The notes beneath the pieces are model-generated. The model searched no databases and was not told where the DNA came from. It worked only from the letters and a program-made list of their open reading frames with translations. Below, one piece after another: positions 48,599-58,052 of a stretch of DNA of 64,000 bases (position 1 is its first letter; each line of letters starts with the position of its first letter). Source of the DNA: Anaerotignum lactatifermentans (GTDB lineage Bacteria; Bacillota; Clostridia; Lachnospirales; Anaerotignaceae); assembly GCF_016902535.1 (NCBI RefSeq), contig NZ_JACSNY010000013.1, positions 1-64,000 of the forward strand, in the 5' to 3' direction. The translations under genes were made by a program, and so were the position numbers.

Positions 48599-51500
48599 AT
48601 GGCCAGATTAATTGGTGGTGCGAACGAAGGAAATTTTGGAGAAAAACTGTTCGTATCAAAAGCCTGTCAATATTTAGATAACAACCACATCATCTACTGG
48701 AACCGCCAGCTTTTTGGCCGTGAGTTTGATGTGTGTATTCTTATGCCCGGAAAAGGAATTCTGGTTGTAGAGCTTAAAGGCTGGCGCGAAGAAAACATTC
48801 TCCGTGTTGAAAACAATGAATATGTTGTAGTTCAAACGGAAAATGGTGAAATACATTCTTCTCCTCAAAAACAGGCAAGAGGTTATCGTTTTTCTCTCGA
48901 ACGCCACTTAAGACAAAGCATTGACAAATTCCCTTTGGTTTGCCAGCTAGTATGTCTTCCTCAGGTATCAAAGAGTTTCTACCACGCAAACCGACTTGAT
49001 GTTGTTATGGAAGAGCGATTTACCCTTCTTAAAGAAGATTTGGAAGACAACACCGCCTTTTTTGCAAAACTTGACCAGGCGTTGCGCGAAGTGGCTACAT
49101 GGAAACGAGATCCATTCGACAAGAGAACAATGCTTGAAGTCAGAAATCTGTTTGAAACTGGAATCGACCTGTCCGAAGATAACGATAGTGAAAGTTCAAT
49201 AACAAATATAGATTTTCATCAGCATGATTACTCCAGATTTATATATATGTCTCCGAATGAGTCGTTTACTCGCCAAGACTTAGATGATTTGGTGACTGAA
49301 TATCTTGCGGGTTGTAAAATATACGGCGTTTTCTCTGATGGCTCTCAGCTGCACGCTTTGGCTGCAGCGGTTGATTCAGCACTCCTATCACGAGGAATAA
49401 TTCGAAACGGGGAGAATCTCGAATACGCCTTCGAGAATTCGAGCGCAAGTATTCCTGTGCTCACCGATGCAGCAAAAGACTTCAAGGCCTTTCATATCAC
49501 TTTGTGTATTACCAGCCAGGTCACAAACATTCCGACCATTAAGATTTCAAATGGCTGTGTTACAGAACAGCAAATTTCTGCACTAAAAACTCTTTCCGGT
49601 ATTAGTTCATTTAACGTTGAGCAATACCTCGTCGAACATGCAGATGCCAATAAAAATATCGTAATACGCGCAGGTGCAGGTACAGGAAAAACCTACACTA
49701 TGATTTCACGTATTGCGTTTGTTTGCTATACCCAGAATGTCACCCTTCAAAAAATGGCTGACAGAATCGTGATGATTACCTTCACAAATGAAGCTGCCGA
49801 TCAAATGGAACGCAAATTAAAAAAGTATTTCCGTAATTGCTATTTACTCACCTCTAATTCTGAGTATCTCAGCATTATTTCTCGCGTTGATTCCATGCAA
49901 ATCAGCACTATCCACTCTTATGCCAAACAATTGATTTCTCAGTTGGGTACATCCTTCGGATATGGAGTTGACCTTGGCATCACTTCGAGTGAATATAATC
50001 GTCGTCGTAAGATTTCAGATATCCTCGACTCAGAAATTCGCAAAAATGCCAGAAAATATGGTAGTGCACAATATGGTCAGATGCTCGGCATGCCAGTTTA
50101 TGCCATCAGAGATAATATTTTGGACTTTATTGGGAAGCTACATAATAAGAGCGTAAATGTTGCTGAAATTTCTGCAGCAGATTTCGGGTCTCTGTCCTCT
50201 GATGATTCACATACTGCTCTTCATGAATTGCTCGCAGCAGTAATCCCTCAAGTCGAGCGGGAATATTTGAAAGAGCTTCAAGAAGATAACAAGGTCCATC
50301 TTAGTATGATGATGTCGATGTTGAGCCGTTTTATTAGTGCACCGGAAAGCGAAAAGCGTATTCGCGAACTGAAGCAAGATAAAAACGCACAACAGTTTAT
50401 GTTTGTTGATGAGTTTCAGGACACGGATGATTCCCAGATTGAATCACTCTTAAAAATTGCCGAATATCTTGATTACAAGCTGTTTGTTGTCGGTGACATT
50501 AAGCAGTGCATTTACAGATTCCGTGGTGCTGAAGAAGAAGCCTTCAATCAACTTGGAATTGAAGAACATCCTGAAAAGTGGTTGGACTTCTCTCTTCAGC
50601 GGAACTATCGAACGGATTCAACCTTGTTGAACATTTTCGATCGTTCCTTCTCAAATTGGGGAGCTCGAGCAGATAGACTGCTTGCATATCAAGTATCGAT
50701 GTCTCGCAGTGATAGGCTTATTGGAACCAAGGACTACAATTCTTACCTTGCTTCCAATACTAATAGATTTTATAGAAGGCTTTCTGTTCAGGATGAGGCG
50801 AAAAGAATCCCTGCTTTGGTTGAAGAAATCAAACGTATCCAGCGCTGGATTGCTTATGAAAAGCAAAATGGAGCAAAACTCTCTCCTGAAGAAAGAAGCA
50901 TTGCTATTTTAGTCCGCGAAAATTGGCAAGCCGAAATGGTCAGAAAAGAATGTGCAAAGCTGGGCATTACCAACATTCAAACGAATACTGGTGGTGATTT
51001 GTATATGTCCCAGCCTGCGCTTGATATGATGACTCTTATAAATGCGCTTGTTAACTATGATCAAGCAGAATATTTATATAATCTCGCTGTTTCGAACTTT
51101 TTTAATTTGGATATACCGAAATCGAATCTGTTTGAAATTCGCATGAAAATTCGAACAGGCGGTTGGCGTGCAAAAGCAGATGAACATGAGCAGGTAAACT
51201 ATCTTATCAAGTGTCTTAATCCTATGTTGTCCAATACAGAAGATCCAGAAAAAAGTTGGGAACTGGTTGTAGAGAGTTTACGAACCAAACCCGTATTGCA
51301 AGCAATTCGGTCAATTTACGCAAGGCTGGAGCCCTGGAAGAATTATGCCCCTGACGATACCACAAAACAGCACTATTACCAGCTCAATGTAGATCTACTG
51401 TTTGAGCAGTTGATCAATGCATGCAATGTGGATCGACTCACTATAAACACACTTCGAGAGCAGCTATATAACAGCATAATTGCACAGGTGTCTGTTGACA

Positions 51501-51880
51501 GCAGAATTCCTTCTGAAAGCAGTGACGCAGACTCAATTCACTGTATAACAGTACACAAATCTAAAGGCCTGGAATACGGTCATGTGATTATGCCGTTTTG
51601 TTCTGCTCCTATTGATCGAATCAAGTCTTCCCAGCTGCATGTTAGTGTTGCAAAAGAAAATGGGCAGTATCATATCGGCTACAGCCTGAGTATCGGTGAA
51701 ACCGGCAGCACTATCCAAAACCTATATTTTGACAACGCCGTTGAGAAGGCAGAGAAGAGCCGAGAAGAGACCAGAATTCTCTATGTAGCCATGACTCGTG
51801 CAATCAGATCTTTTTCTTGGATTGAACTTGAGGGCAAGAATGCTCTTTCTTGGCAAAACCTCATCAACAAGGAGGATTAA
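48599..51880 (+). CDS. NERD nuclease-UvrD/PcrA helicase fusion protein
   Basis: A 1093-residue protein. Residues about 8-125 form a NERD domain, a restriction-nuclease-like fold; its catalytic signature is present (FDVCI aspartate, then VVELKG with E-x-K). Residues about 340 to the end are a superfamily 1A helicase: Walker A AGAGTGKT near 360, FVDEFQDTDDSQ near 602 (Walker B), GDIKQCIYRFRG near 637 (motif III), VHKSKGLEYGHV near 985 (motif V) and LYVAMTRAI near 1062 (motif VI). There is no C-terminal nuclease as in AddA/RecB. Together with the following AddB-like protein it resembles an AddAB-type end-processing pair. AT-rich compared with the core genes. Confidence 0.9.
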   Translation: MARLIGGANEGNFGEKLFVSKACQYLDNNHIIYWNRQLFGREFDVCILMPGKGILVVELKGWREENILRVENNEYVVVQTENGEIHSSPQKQARGYRFSLERHLRQSIDKFPLVCQLVCLPQVSKSFYHANRLDVVMEERFTLLKEDLEDNTAFFAKLDQALREVATWKRDPFDKRTMLEVRNLFETGIDLSEDNDSESSITNIDFHQHDYSRFIYMSPNESFTRQDLDDLVTEYLAGCKIYGVFSDGSQLHALAAAVDSALLSRGIIRNGENLEYAFENSSASIPVLTDAAKDFKAFHITLCITSQVTNIPTIKISNGCVTEQQISALKTLSGISSFNVEQYLVEHADANKNIVIRAGAGTGKTYTMISRIAFVCYTQNVTLQKMADRIVMITFTNEAADQMERKLKKYFRNCYLLTSNSEYLSIISRVDSMQISTIHSYAKQLISQLGTSFGYGVDLGITSSEYNRRRKISDILDSEIRKNARKYGSAQYGQMLGMPVYAIRDNILDFIGKLHNKSVNVAEISAADFGSLSSDDSHTALHELLAAVIPQVEREYLKELQEDNKVHLSMMMSMLSRFISAPESEKRIRELKQDKNAQQFMFVDEFQDTDDSQIESLLKIAEYLDYKLFVVGDIKQCIYRFRGAEEEAFNQLGIEEHPEKWLDFSLQRNYRTDSTLLNIFDRSFSNWGARADRLLAYQVSMSRSDRLIGTKDYNSYLASNTNRFYRRLSVQDEAKRIPALVEEIKRIQRWIAYEKQNGAKLSPEERSIAILVRENWQAEMVRKECAKLGITNIQTNTGGDLYMSQPALDMMTLINALVNYDQAEYLYNLAVSNFFNLDIPKSNLFEIRMKIRTGGWRAKADEHEQVNYLIKCLNPMLSNTEDPEKSWELVVESLRTKPVLQAIRSIYARLEPWKNYAPDDTTKQHYYQLNVDLLFEQLINACNVDRLTINTLREQLYNSIIAQVSVDSRIPSESSDADSIHCITVHKSKGLEYGHVIMPFCSAPIDRIKSSQLHVSVAKENGQYHIGYSLSIGETGSTIQNLYFDNAVEKAEKSREETRILYVAMTRAIRSFSWIELEGKNALSWQNLINKED

Positions 51881-51882
51881 AA

Positions 51883-54774
51883 ATGTCATTCAAAATCTAT
51901 ACATATGAAGATCCATATCAATTAGATAAGACTGATTTTTGGGCCGAAGTATCTTCCTTGCCACATTTTTGTTCTGCAAGAACTCTTGTAAACGGCCTTA
52001 AAGATATTTATGGTGATGAAATCAAAGGACTTATTTGCGCTTTTGATGATTTTGTGCAGCATGAGGATATATACAAGTCCTGGACAGATAATATCAATCT
52101 TCGTGTTCAGCAATATAGCCGATTGACATCTATCTATAGCCGTCTTCTTGGAAAACAGATTGGAAATGTGACTATTGATAATCAGTTTCTTCTTGCTCTT
52201 ATGCAAAATCAAAAGCATTTTCTTGAAGCCTTGAGACTGTTTATCGAGTTAGATATCCCTGCACAGTCGATTGATGGTTCCCAAGGAAATACCGAGCAGC
52301 AGCTATTTGTCGAGATTTTACGCAGTGTCCAGAATAACGGCATTTTTAAATTCCCTGAGACTCCTAATCTGTCGAAAATCAAAGGAGTTCTCATAGCTCT
52401 TGCAAAAAAAGAAATCGACGACTGTCGCGGTCCAGAACGTGAAAAGAAGCGTTGCGAGCGGGCAGCTGAATTGATTGGAAAGCAAGATTTTACAAGCATA
52501 GTTGTTCATGGAATTCATCAATTTACTCCAGTTCAATTACGACTGCTTTTGGATTTGGACAAGCAAGGAGTAAATATAATTTTCCTGTTTAATTACCAGA
52601 AAAAATATTCAAAGATTTACTCTTCTTGGAACGACATCTACAGTTGTTTTGGAGTCCCTATCCAACACGATACTGCCATCGCTGAATATCAGATGCCTAC
52701 AATGCAAAACCCAAGCAATGCTCTTGCTTGTGCTCTCGGTGAAATTTGCGAAAATAGGGCCTCTGTCAACAGAGCACTTTTATCTCAATGGCGTCAACTA
52801 TACAAGAGTATTCAGCTGAGGGAATTTGCAAACATTACGGAGTATGCACATTTTGTCTCTACTCATGTTGAAGACGCCAAACATCGTTGTTATGAAAAAG
52901 CGCCTGTTCAAATCAGAGGCAGTATGACGCTAAGCAATGCAAAAGTTCTGAATGCTATGACAGAACAAGTTTATACAGCCAACAAGGACGTTCACACACT
53001 GCTCCGAATTTATCATCCGGAGTTTTCTCAGGATCGTCATTTTTTGGCATATCCAATTGGTCAGTTCTTTTCGGCCATTTATAAGTTATGGGATTACGAG
53101 AGACAGGCTATATGCATTGATATCCCCGCACTAAAAGAATGCTTGTCTTCAAAGATTCTGAATGCTGCTCCGGGAGAAGTCCTGCTTAGAACGTTCTATT
53201 CCATTGAGATTCTTTTTGAAAATATCAGTACTTATGAAGAGTTCCGTTCTGAAATCGCCGACAAGTTCTTGAATAATTACAGGAAAATCAATTCGGCATC
53301 CAGCGGCAATACCGGACTCCGTACACTTTCTGTTTATAACAAATACAAGGTGCCCGAAAAAGATATCCTTGCATTGATTAAAGCAATAGAGGAAATCAAC
53401 GAGATAGCCAGGTATCTATTTGATCAAAAATCCGATCGTAGAGACTACATTGATTTTGGCAGTCACTTCCAAAATTTAGAGGAATTTCTTAAGCAAAGAG
53501 AACTCTCACTGGCAACATCAAAAGAGCGAGAGTTAATCAATGCTTTGCAATTACGACTTAGCCAAATTAGACCTGACAAGTCGGAGTTTTCTGGAACATT
53601 TAGAGATCTGAGAGAAGGCCTGTATTATTATCTGAAACAAAAAGAAACCGAGGAACCTGCCGTAGACTGGATTGTAAAGAACTTCGAACAGATTGATGGT
53701 GACATTCTTCAAAGCAAACATCAATTTGAACAGGAACAGGCCAAAACTTACCACTTCGGATGTGTGTCCGACAGAGATATGAACATGTCGGTAAATGACC
53801 AGCTCCCTTGGCCACTAACAAATGAATTTATCCGTGTGGCCTACGCTCCAGTGGATCTTCAGTTTCAGGTGTATTACACCGCGTTGGGAGAAAGAAGTAA
53901 TTTCCTTAGATATGCTTTGTTCTATGGTCTTTGCTTCAATAGGTGTGATGTAAGAATCAGTTACGTTAAACAATACGGCGAAGAAGAAACGGAACCGTAT
54001 GCACTGTTATCAATTCTTGGTTTTAAAGAACCTACCGTGGAACCAATTGAATCTCCGTCCGCATCAATTCCGATGTCCATTAACATTGGGCAAGAAAAAA
54101 CAAAAGGAATTAAGTACGATGCATTCCAGATGATGGATATGTATTTATGCCCATATAAGTTTTTCTTGGATTATGTCACAGAGAACTCGCCAGTAGTTCA
54201 GGGGAGCTTCTTGTACCAAAAGCAGTTCGAAAATCTTTTGATTGAAGCTGTGTGGAAAAGAATTGAAAAGCAGCCCTGCACAACTGCGGCGCAGCACTTA
54301 AATCAGTTTGTGAGAGATGAAGGCGAAAAACTGAAGGAATACTTCAAATTCTGGAAAGCTACAGAAATACACGATCTGGAACATAGAGCATATAACTATT
54401 TACTTCATGAAGTGATTAATAAAAGTCGAGGGACAATCGTTACTGCTTTTGATCACAACCACATGCAGATTCGAAAACAGTTCGGTTTAGCAAAGTATAT
54501 TATCGATATTTCGGAAGTGGAAATTAAAAATCCTTATGCCAAATTCGATTCACTCGCAACAACTTCATGGCCTAAAAAGGAATATTCACTCCATAAGCTT
54601 CCGCCACAAAATCCGCAGCCTGCACAGCAACCACTTGCAGACGCTTTAAGATCGGAAGCTCGAGACTATGTCAATCAAACAATAAGCACAGATAAAACTG
54701 CCATTCCTTCTGATTGGTGCACTTATTGTGTCCATCGAGGAATGTGCATGGAGCCATTCCTCGTCGGTGAGTAA
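51883..54774 (+). CDS. AddB-like helicase/nuclease subunit with Fe-S cysteines
   Basis: A 963-residue protein. The N-terminal 600 residues resemble the inactive helicase part of AddB: there is no Walker A, but a VVHGIHQFTPVQLRLLLDLD segment near residue 208 fits the AddB pattern. The C-terminal 220 residues resemble a PD-(D/E)XK nuclease with the four iron-sulfur cysteines of AddB: one in YLCPYKFF near 762, and C-x2-C-x5-C in WCTYCVHRGMC near the end. The catalytic D...E-x-K is not certain; SEVEIKN near 883 is a candidate. It starts two bases after the helicase gene with GGAGG overlapping its end. Likely partner of the NERD-UvrD protein. Confidence 0.7.
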   Translation: MSFKIYTYEDPYQLDKTDFWAEVSSLPHFCSARTLVNGLKDIYGDEIKGLICAFDDFVQHEDIYKSWTDNINLRVQQYSRLTSIYSRLLGKQIGNVTIDNQFLLALMQNQKHFLEALRLFIELDIPAQSIDGSQGNTEQQLFVEILRSVQNNGIFKFPETPNLSKIKGVLIALAKKEIDDCRGPEREKKRCERAAELIGKQDFTSIVVHGIHQFTPVQLRLLLDLDKQGVNIIFLFNYQKKYSKIYSSWNDIYSCFGVPIQHDTAIAEYQMPTMQNPSNALACALGEICENRASVNRALLSQWRQLYKSIQLREFANITEYAHFVSTHVEDAKHRCYEKAPVQIRGSMTLSNAKVLNAMTEQVYTANKDVHTLLRIYHPEFSQDRHFLAYPIGQFFSAIYKLWDYERQAICIDIPALKECLSSKILNAAPGEVLLRTFYSIEILFENISTYEEFRSEIADKFLNNYRKINSASSGNTGLRTLSVYNKYKVPEKDILALIKAIEEINEIARYLFDQKSDRRDYIDFGSHFQNLEEFLKQRELSLATSKERELINALQLRLSQIRPDKSEFSGTFRDLREGLYYYLKQKETEEPAVDWIVKNFEQIDGDILQSKHQFEQEQAKTYHFGCVSDRDMNMSVNDQLPWPLTNEFIRVAYAPVDLQFQVYYTALGERSNFLRYALFYGLCFNRCDVRISYVKQYGEEETEPYALLSILGFKEPTVEPIESPSASIPMSINIGQEKTKGIKYDAFQMMDMYLCPYKFFLDYVTENSPVVQGSFLYQKQFENLLIEAVWKRIEKQPCTTAAQHLNQFVRDEGEKLKEYFKFWKATEIHDLEHRAYNYLLHEVINKSRGTIVTAFDHNHMQIRKQFGLAKYIIDISEVEIKNPYAKFDSLATTSWPKKEYSLHKLPPQNPQPAQQPLADALRSEARDYVNQTISTDKTAIPSDWCTYCVHRGMCMEPFLVGE

Positions 54775-54827
54775 GAAGCAGACGCTTTCCACATTCCAGC
54801 GGGGAAACTTCAAAGGAGAGATCTTAC

Positions 54828-57800
54828 ATGATAAAAGGATGTTATTACCGATGCCCTATCGTAATCGAAGAAGGCGATGATGAATTCCCTCGTTTCTTCG
54901 TTCTTGCCCAGGTAATTGAATACAATGAGCTGGCTGATGCGATTAAAGTAAAAATGCATGATCTTCTCGGTAGCGGAGAATATTACAGCAACATCTTTGT
55001 TCACAATGTTTTTCGAGCTGATGCCGTTACCCGTTGTGAAGCAATTCCGGGCGGGGTGGTTGAATCTACCCACGGACGTGGAACTATTCTCGCTCGTGCA
55101 GCTGAACCGTACAGTGAGGATCAGCCTTATTGGTATTGGATAAAACTCCCTAATGGTAAAGTCATAAAAGAATGCGAAACCGCCTTAAAAATTGAGTATT
55201 CTCAGATGAATTACTCTCCAGTAAAACAGTTTCGCAATTATGAATTCCAAAATCCGACTTGGTTTTTAAACCATCTTAAAGTAAGTCGCAATCTGCATTT
55301 AGTAAATAATGCAACCTATGGATTTAGTGTTCTCGCTGGATGCCGAGCATTTTTAATGCCTCATCAGATCAGCACAGTTGCACGATGCTTTGAAACAATG
55401 CCAGTTCGATATATGCTGGCCGACGAAGTTGGTCTTGGAAAAACTGTTGAAGCCTGCTCCATTCTCAGCATATTGGCAAGTGAAAACAAAAAGCTTCGCA
55501 CACTCCTGATTGTCCCTGGTGCATTAGCGACTCAATGGAAAAACGAACTGCATTACAAATTCGGCATGGAAGCGCAGATTAATTCTCCTATGTCCCAGAT
55601 CTGCATTATCCCCATGGAAGAAGTATCGAATTCTCGCGTGGCATTAATGGCGCCATGGGATTTGGCAATTGTCGATGAAACACACCGACTGCTGTCTCAA
55701 GAAGAATGGTATCACCATGTGCAGTCTTTAAGTCGTAGAGTCAAGCATATTTTGCTTCTTTCTGCTACCCCTATACAGGATAGAAATGAAGAATATCGTC
55801 GTTTGCTTGCATTGCTTAACCCTGAACAATACGAAGAAATGACGCCAGAACGTTTCTCATGGATGGTGAAAAAGCAGCAGCGCATACAAAAGTCTGTTAA
55901 TCAGCAGCTTGGACGTTTGGATCGATACAACGAGTACAAAGAGATAATCCTTGACAAGCTGACAGAGATAGCTGACACGTTGGAAGACAACGCGCTGAAG
56001 AAACTAGTCTCCTCTGTCGATCTAAATTCGGAAGACGAAGGACTGGATTTGATAAAACAAGCTCTGGCTTATATTTGCGAGAATTATCGAGTTGAGCGTA
56101 GAGTAATCCGCAATCGTCGTCAGTTGATTACTGAAAAAATGGCCAAGCGTACCTTATGTGAAATCCCGTACACGCCTCTTTCGGCCAATGAAAACTATAA
56201 TGAGATTGCCGCCATTCAAAACACCTTGGCCTATTTGTCTGAAAATGGCGACGATGATGAGGAATATGTTGTTGAAACAGCAATCCCTCTGCTTTCTGCG
56301 CTCTTTAGTAGCCCCTGGGCGTTTGAAGAAATGCTTTCCACTCTAAAAATTAGGGACCGCATTCTCCATGACAGCGTGGCTGCTTGGAAACAACAAGCCG
56401 AGAATGAGCATTCTCTGGTTTCTGTAGCATTAGCAGAAGATCCTGATCTAATAAAAGGTCGTTTAATGCACGCTCTTAATTATATCGATCAAGAAACCCC
56501 TATTTTGGATGATTCGGGCTTCAAACTTGTTATTTTTACAGGTTTTAATGCTACGCTGAACGCCTTCATAAGCTTATTCAATGACTACTACAAAGATACT
56601 GAAATCTATGCGGTAGCCTTTGGAAAAGGTATGTCTCGCGAAGCGCTCGAAGATAGTGTCTACTCATTCCAAAACGACCCAGATTGCCGCGTTATTATAT
56701 GTGATGAAACCGGTGGTGAAGGAAGAAACTTCCAAAACGCTTCTCAGATTTTACATTTGGATATGCCTTGGAGTGCCAATGCACTTGAGCAGAGAATCGG
56801 CCGCCTTGACCGTTTAGGAAGAGATCCGAAAATGGATGTCAAGTCGGTTGTTTTGTACTCTACAGAAACAGTTGAAGAGCAGCTTTTCAATATTTGGAAA
56901 AATGGAATGAAACTGTTCGAGCAGTCTCTTAGCGGACTTGAAATCATTACTGGTGAGCTTAACAGTCTTATTGTTGATGCGCTCCTCGATGACTACAACA
57001 CTGGACTAACAAATGCCTTTGATGAAATCTTAGATCAGGCAGAAGAAATGCGCGAAAGCGTTGAAGACGAGCAAGATTTTGATCTTGGTGCAACATTATA
57101 TCGCCCTATGGCTCAGGGAATTGAAAATGTTCTGAATCTATATGCATCTGAGGATACCAATATCTTCGCAACTGCAATGATGGGATGGGGTCATCAAGCC
57201 GGATTATCTGCACAACCTCCGACTAATACTGGACTAATTGAATTCAGAAGCGCTTCTTTTAGTGTAAATGCAGCTAAACAGTCTTTATTCATCCCTCCTG
57301 ATTGGTCTGTATATACCAATTCATCCATGATGCGGAGAGAGCGAAAAATACTAGGAACATTTAACAGAAAAACTGCAGCCGTTCGCGAAGACGTTTTGTT
57401 TTTTGCTCCTGGCGACTCTGTATATGATTCTATTATCACTAATGCTGTCGGTTGTAGCAGAGGGAGATGTACAGCAATCGAAACTACAGGGGCTTTCAAT
57501 TACGATGGTGCTGTTTTTATCTTCAATGTCGTGCCACCCCTTGATGAATTACTCGAGAATAAGATTGACTTGCAAACGCTATCACAGTATCGTATGTATC
57601 TCCCGCTGGAACAAATTATGATTTGCACTCCTCTTACCCAGAAAAGTAGAGAAATTCCAGACGAAACCGTTATTAAGAAGTTACTCGATATAAGATTAAG
57701 TGAAGCTCGCCATATTGGACATCGTAGTTCTTATAAAGGAATGATGTCCTCGTTGGAAACTTTCATTTCCAGAACACCTCCAAGTGCGTGGGAACCACTA

Positions 57801-58052
57801 GTTGATAGTATTGCTAAAACAGCATATAAGAAAGCAGAAAAAGTAATCGCAACAGATTCCAACCTTGCCGCAGCTCGTGCTGAGATGCAAAGAGTATTAA
57901 ATGGGCATCGTGCAGAATGCCTGTATTTCGAGCGTGATACAGCAATTGTTGATCAGAAGAAAGAAATATTTCAGGCAACATTCCGGGCGTTGAAGAATGC
58001 TAAGCCTGAATTGGACGCTGTGTGCTTTTTACGGGTGAGAACAAATGGATAG
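54828..58052 (+). CDS. dpdE: SNF2-family helicase, DpdE-like
   Basis: A 1074-residue superfamily 2 ATPase. The N-terminal 180 residues contain a beta-rich region. The ATPase: ADEVGLGKTVEA near residue 199, VDETHRLL near 281 (DEAH-like box), LLSATPIQDR near 309 (motif III), and in the second lobe DETGGEGRNFQNASQILHLD near 626 and LEQRIGRLDRLGR near 653 (motifs V and VI). Such RapA/SNF2-like proteins act as double-stranded DNA translocases in DISARM (DrmD) and Dpd (DpdE). The gene order with the following RecQ-like gene fits DpdE. It overlaps that gene by eight bases. Confidence 0.7.
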   Translation: MIKGCYYRCPIVIEEGDDEFPRFFVLAQVIEYNELADAIKVKMHDLLGSGEYYSNIFVHNVFRADAVTRCEAIPGGVVESTHGRGTILARAAEPYSEDQPYWYWIKLPNGKVIKECETALKIEYSQMNYSPVKQFRNYEFQNPTWFLNHLKVSRNLHLVNNATYGFSVLAGCRAFLMPHQISTVARCFETMPVRYMLADEVGLGKTVEACSILSILASENKKLRTLLIVPGALATQWKNELHYKFGMEAQINSPMSQICIIPMEEVSNSRVALMAPWDLAIVDETHRLLSQEEWYHHVQSLSRRVKHILLLSATPIQDRNEEYRRLLALLNPEQYEEMTPERFSWMVKKQQRIQKSVNQQLGRLDRYNEYKEIILDKLTEIADTLEDNALKKLVSSVDLNSEDEGLDLIKQALAYICENYRVERRVIRNRRQLITEKMAKRTLCEIPYTPLSANENYNEIAAIQNTLAYLSENGDDDEEYVVETAIPLLSALFSSPWAFEEMLSTLKIRDRILHDSVAAWKQQAENEHSLVSVALAEDPDLIKGRLMHALNYIDQETPILDDSGFKLVIFTGFNATLNAFISLFNDYYKDTEIYAVAFGKGMSREALEDSVYSFQNDPDCRVIICDETGGEGRNFQNASQILHLDMPWSANALEQRIGRLDRLGRDPKMDVKSVVLYSTETVEEQLFNIWKNGMKLFEQSLSGLEIITGELNSLIVDALLDDYNTGLTNAFDEILDQAEEMRESVEDEQDFDLGATLYRPMAQGIENVLNLYASEDTNIFATAMMGWGHQAGLSAQPPTNTGLIEFRSASFSVNAAKQSLFIPPDWSVYTNSSMMRRERKILGTFNRKTAAVREDVLFFAPGDSVYDSIITNAVGCSRGRCTAIETTGAFNYDGAVFIFNVVPPLDELLENKIDLQTLSQYRMYLPLEQIMICTPLTQKSREIPDETVIKKLLDIRLSEARHIGHRSSYKGMMSSLETFISRTPPSAWEPLVDSIAKTAYKKAEKVIATDSNLAAARAEMQRVLNGHRAECLYFERDTAIVDQKKEIFQATFRALKNAKPELDAVCFLRVRTNG

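Noticed and set aside
48599-58052. DISARM or Druantia as identity of the defence operon
   Set aside because: A SNF2 helicase is shared with DISARM, but no DUF1998 (DrmB), DrmA-type helicase, methylase or PLD gene is seen, and no Druantia DruE-type giant helicase is seen.
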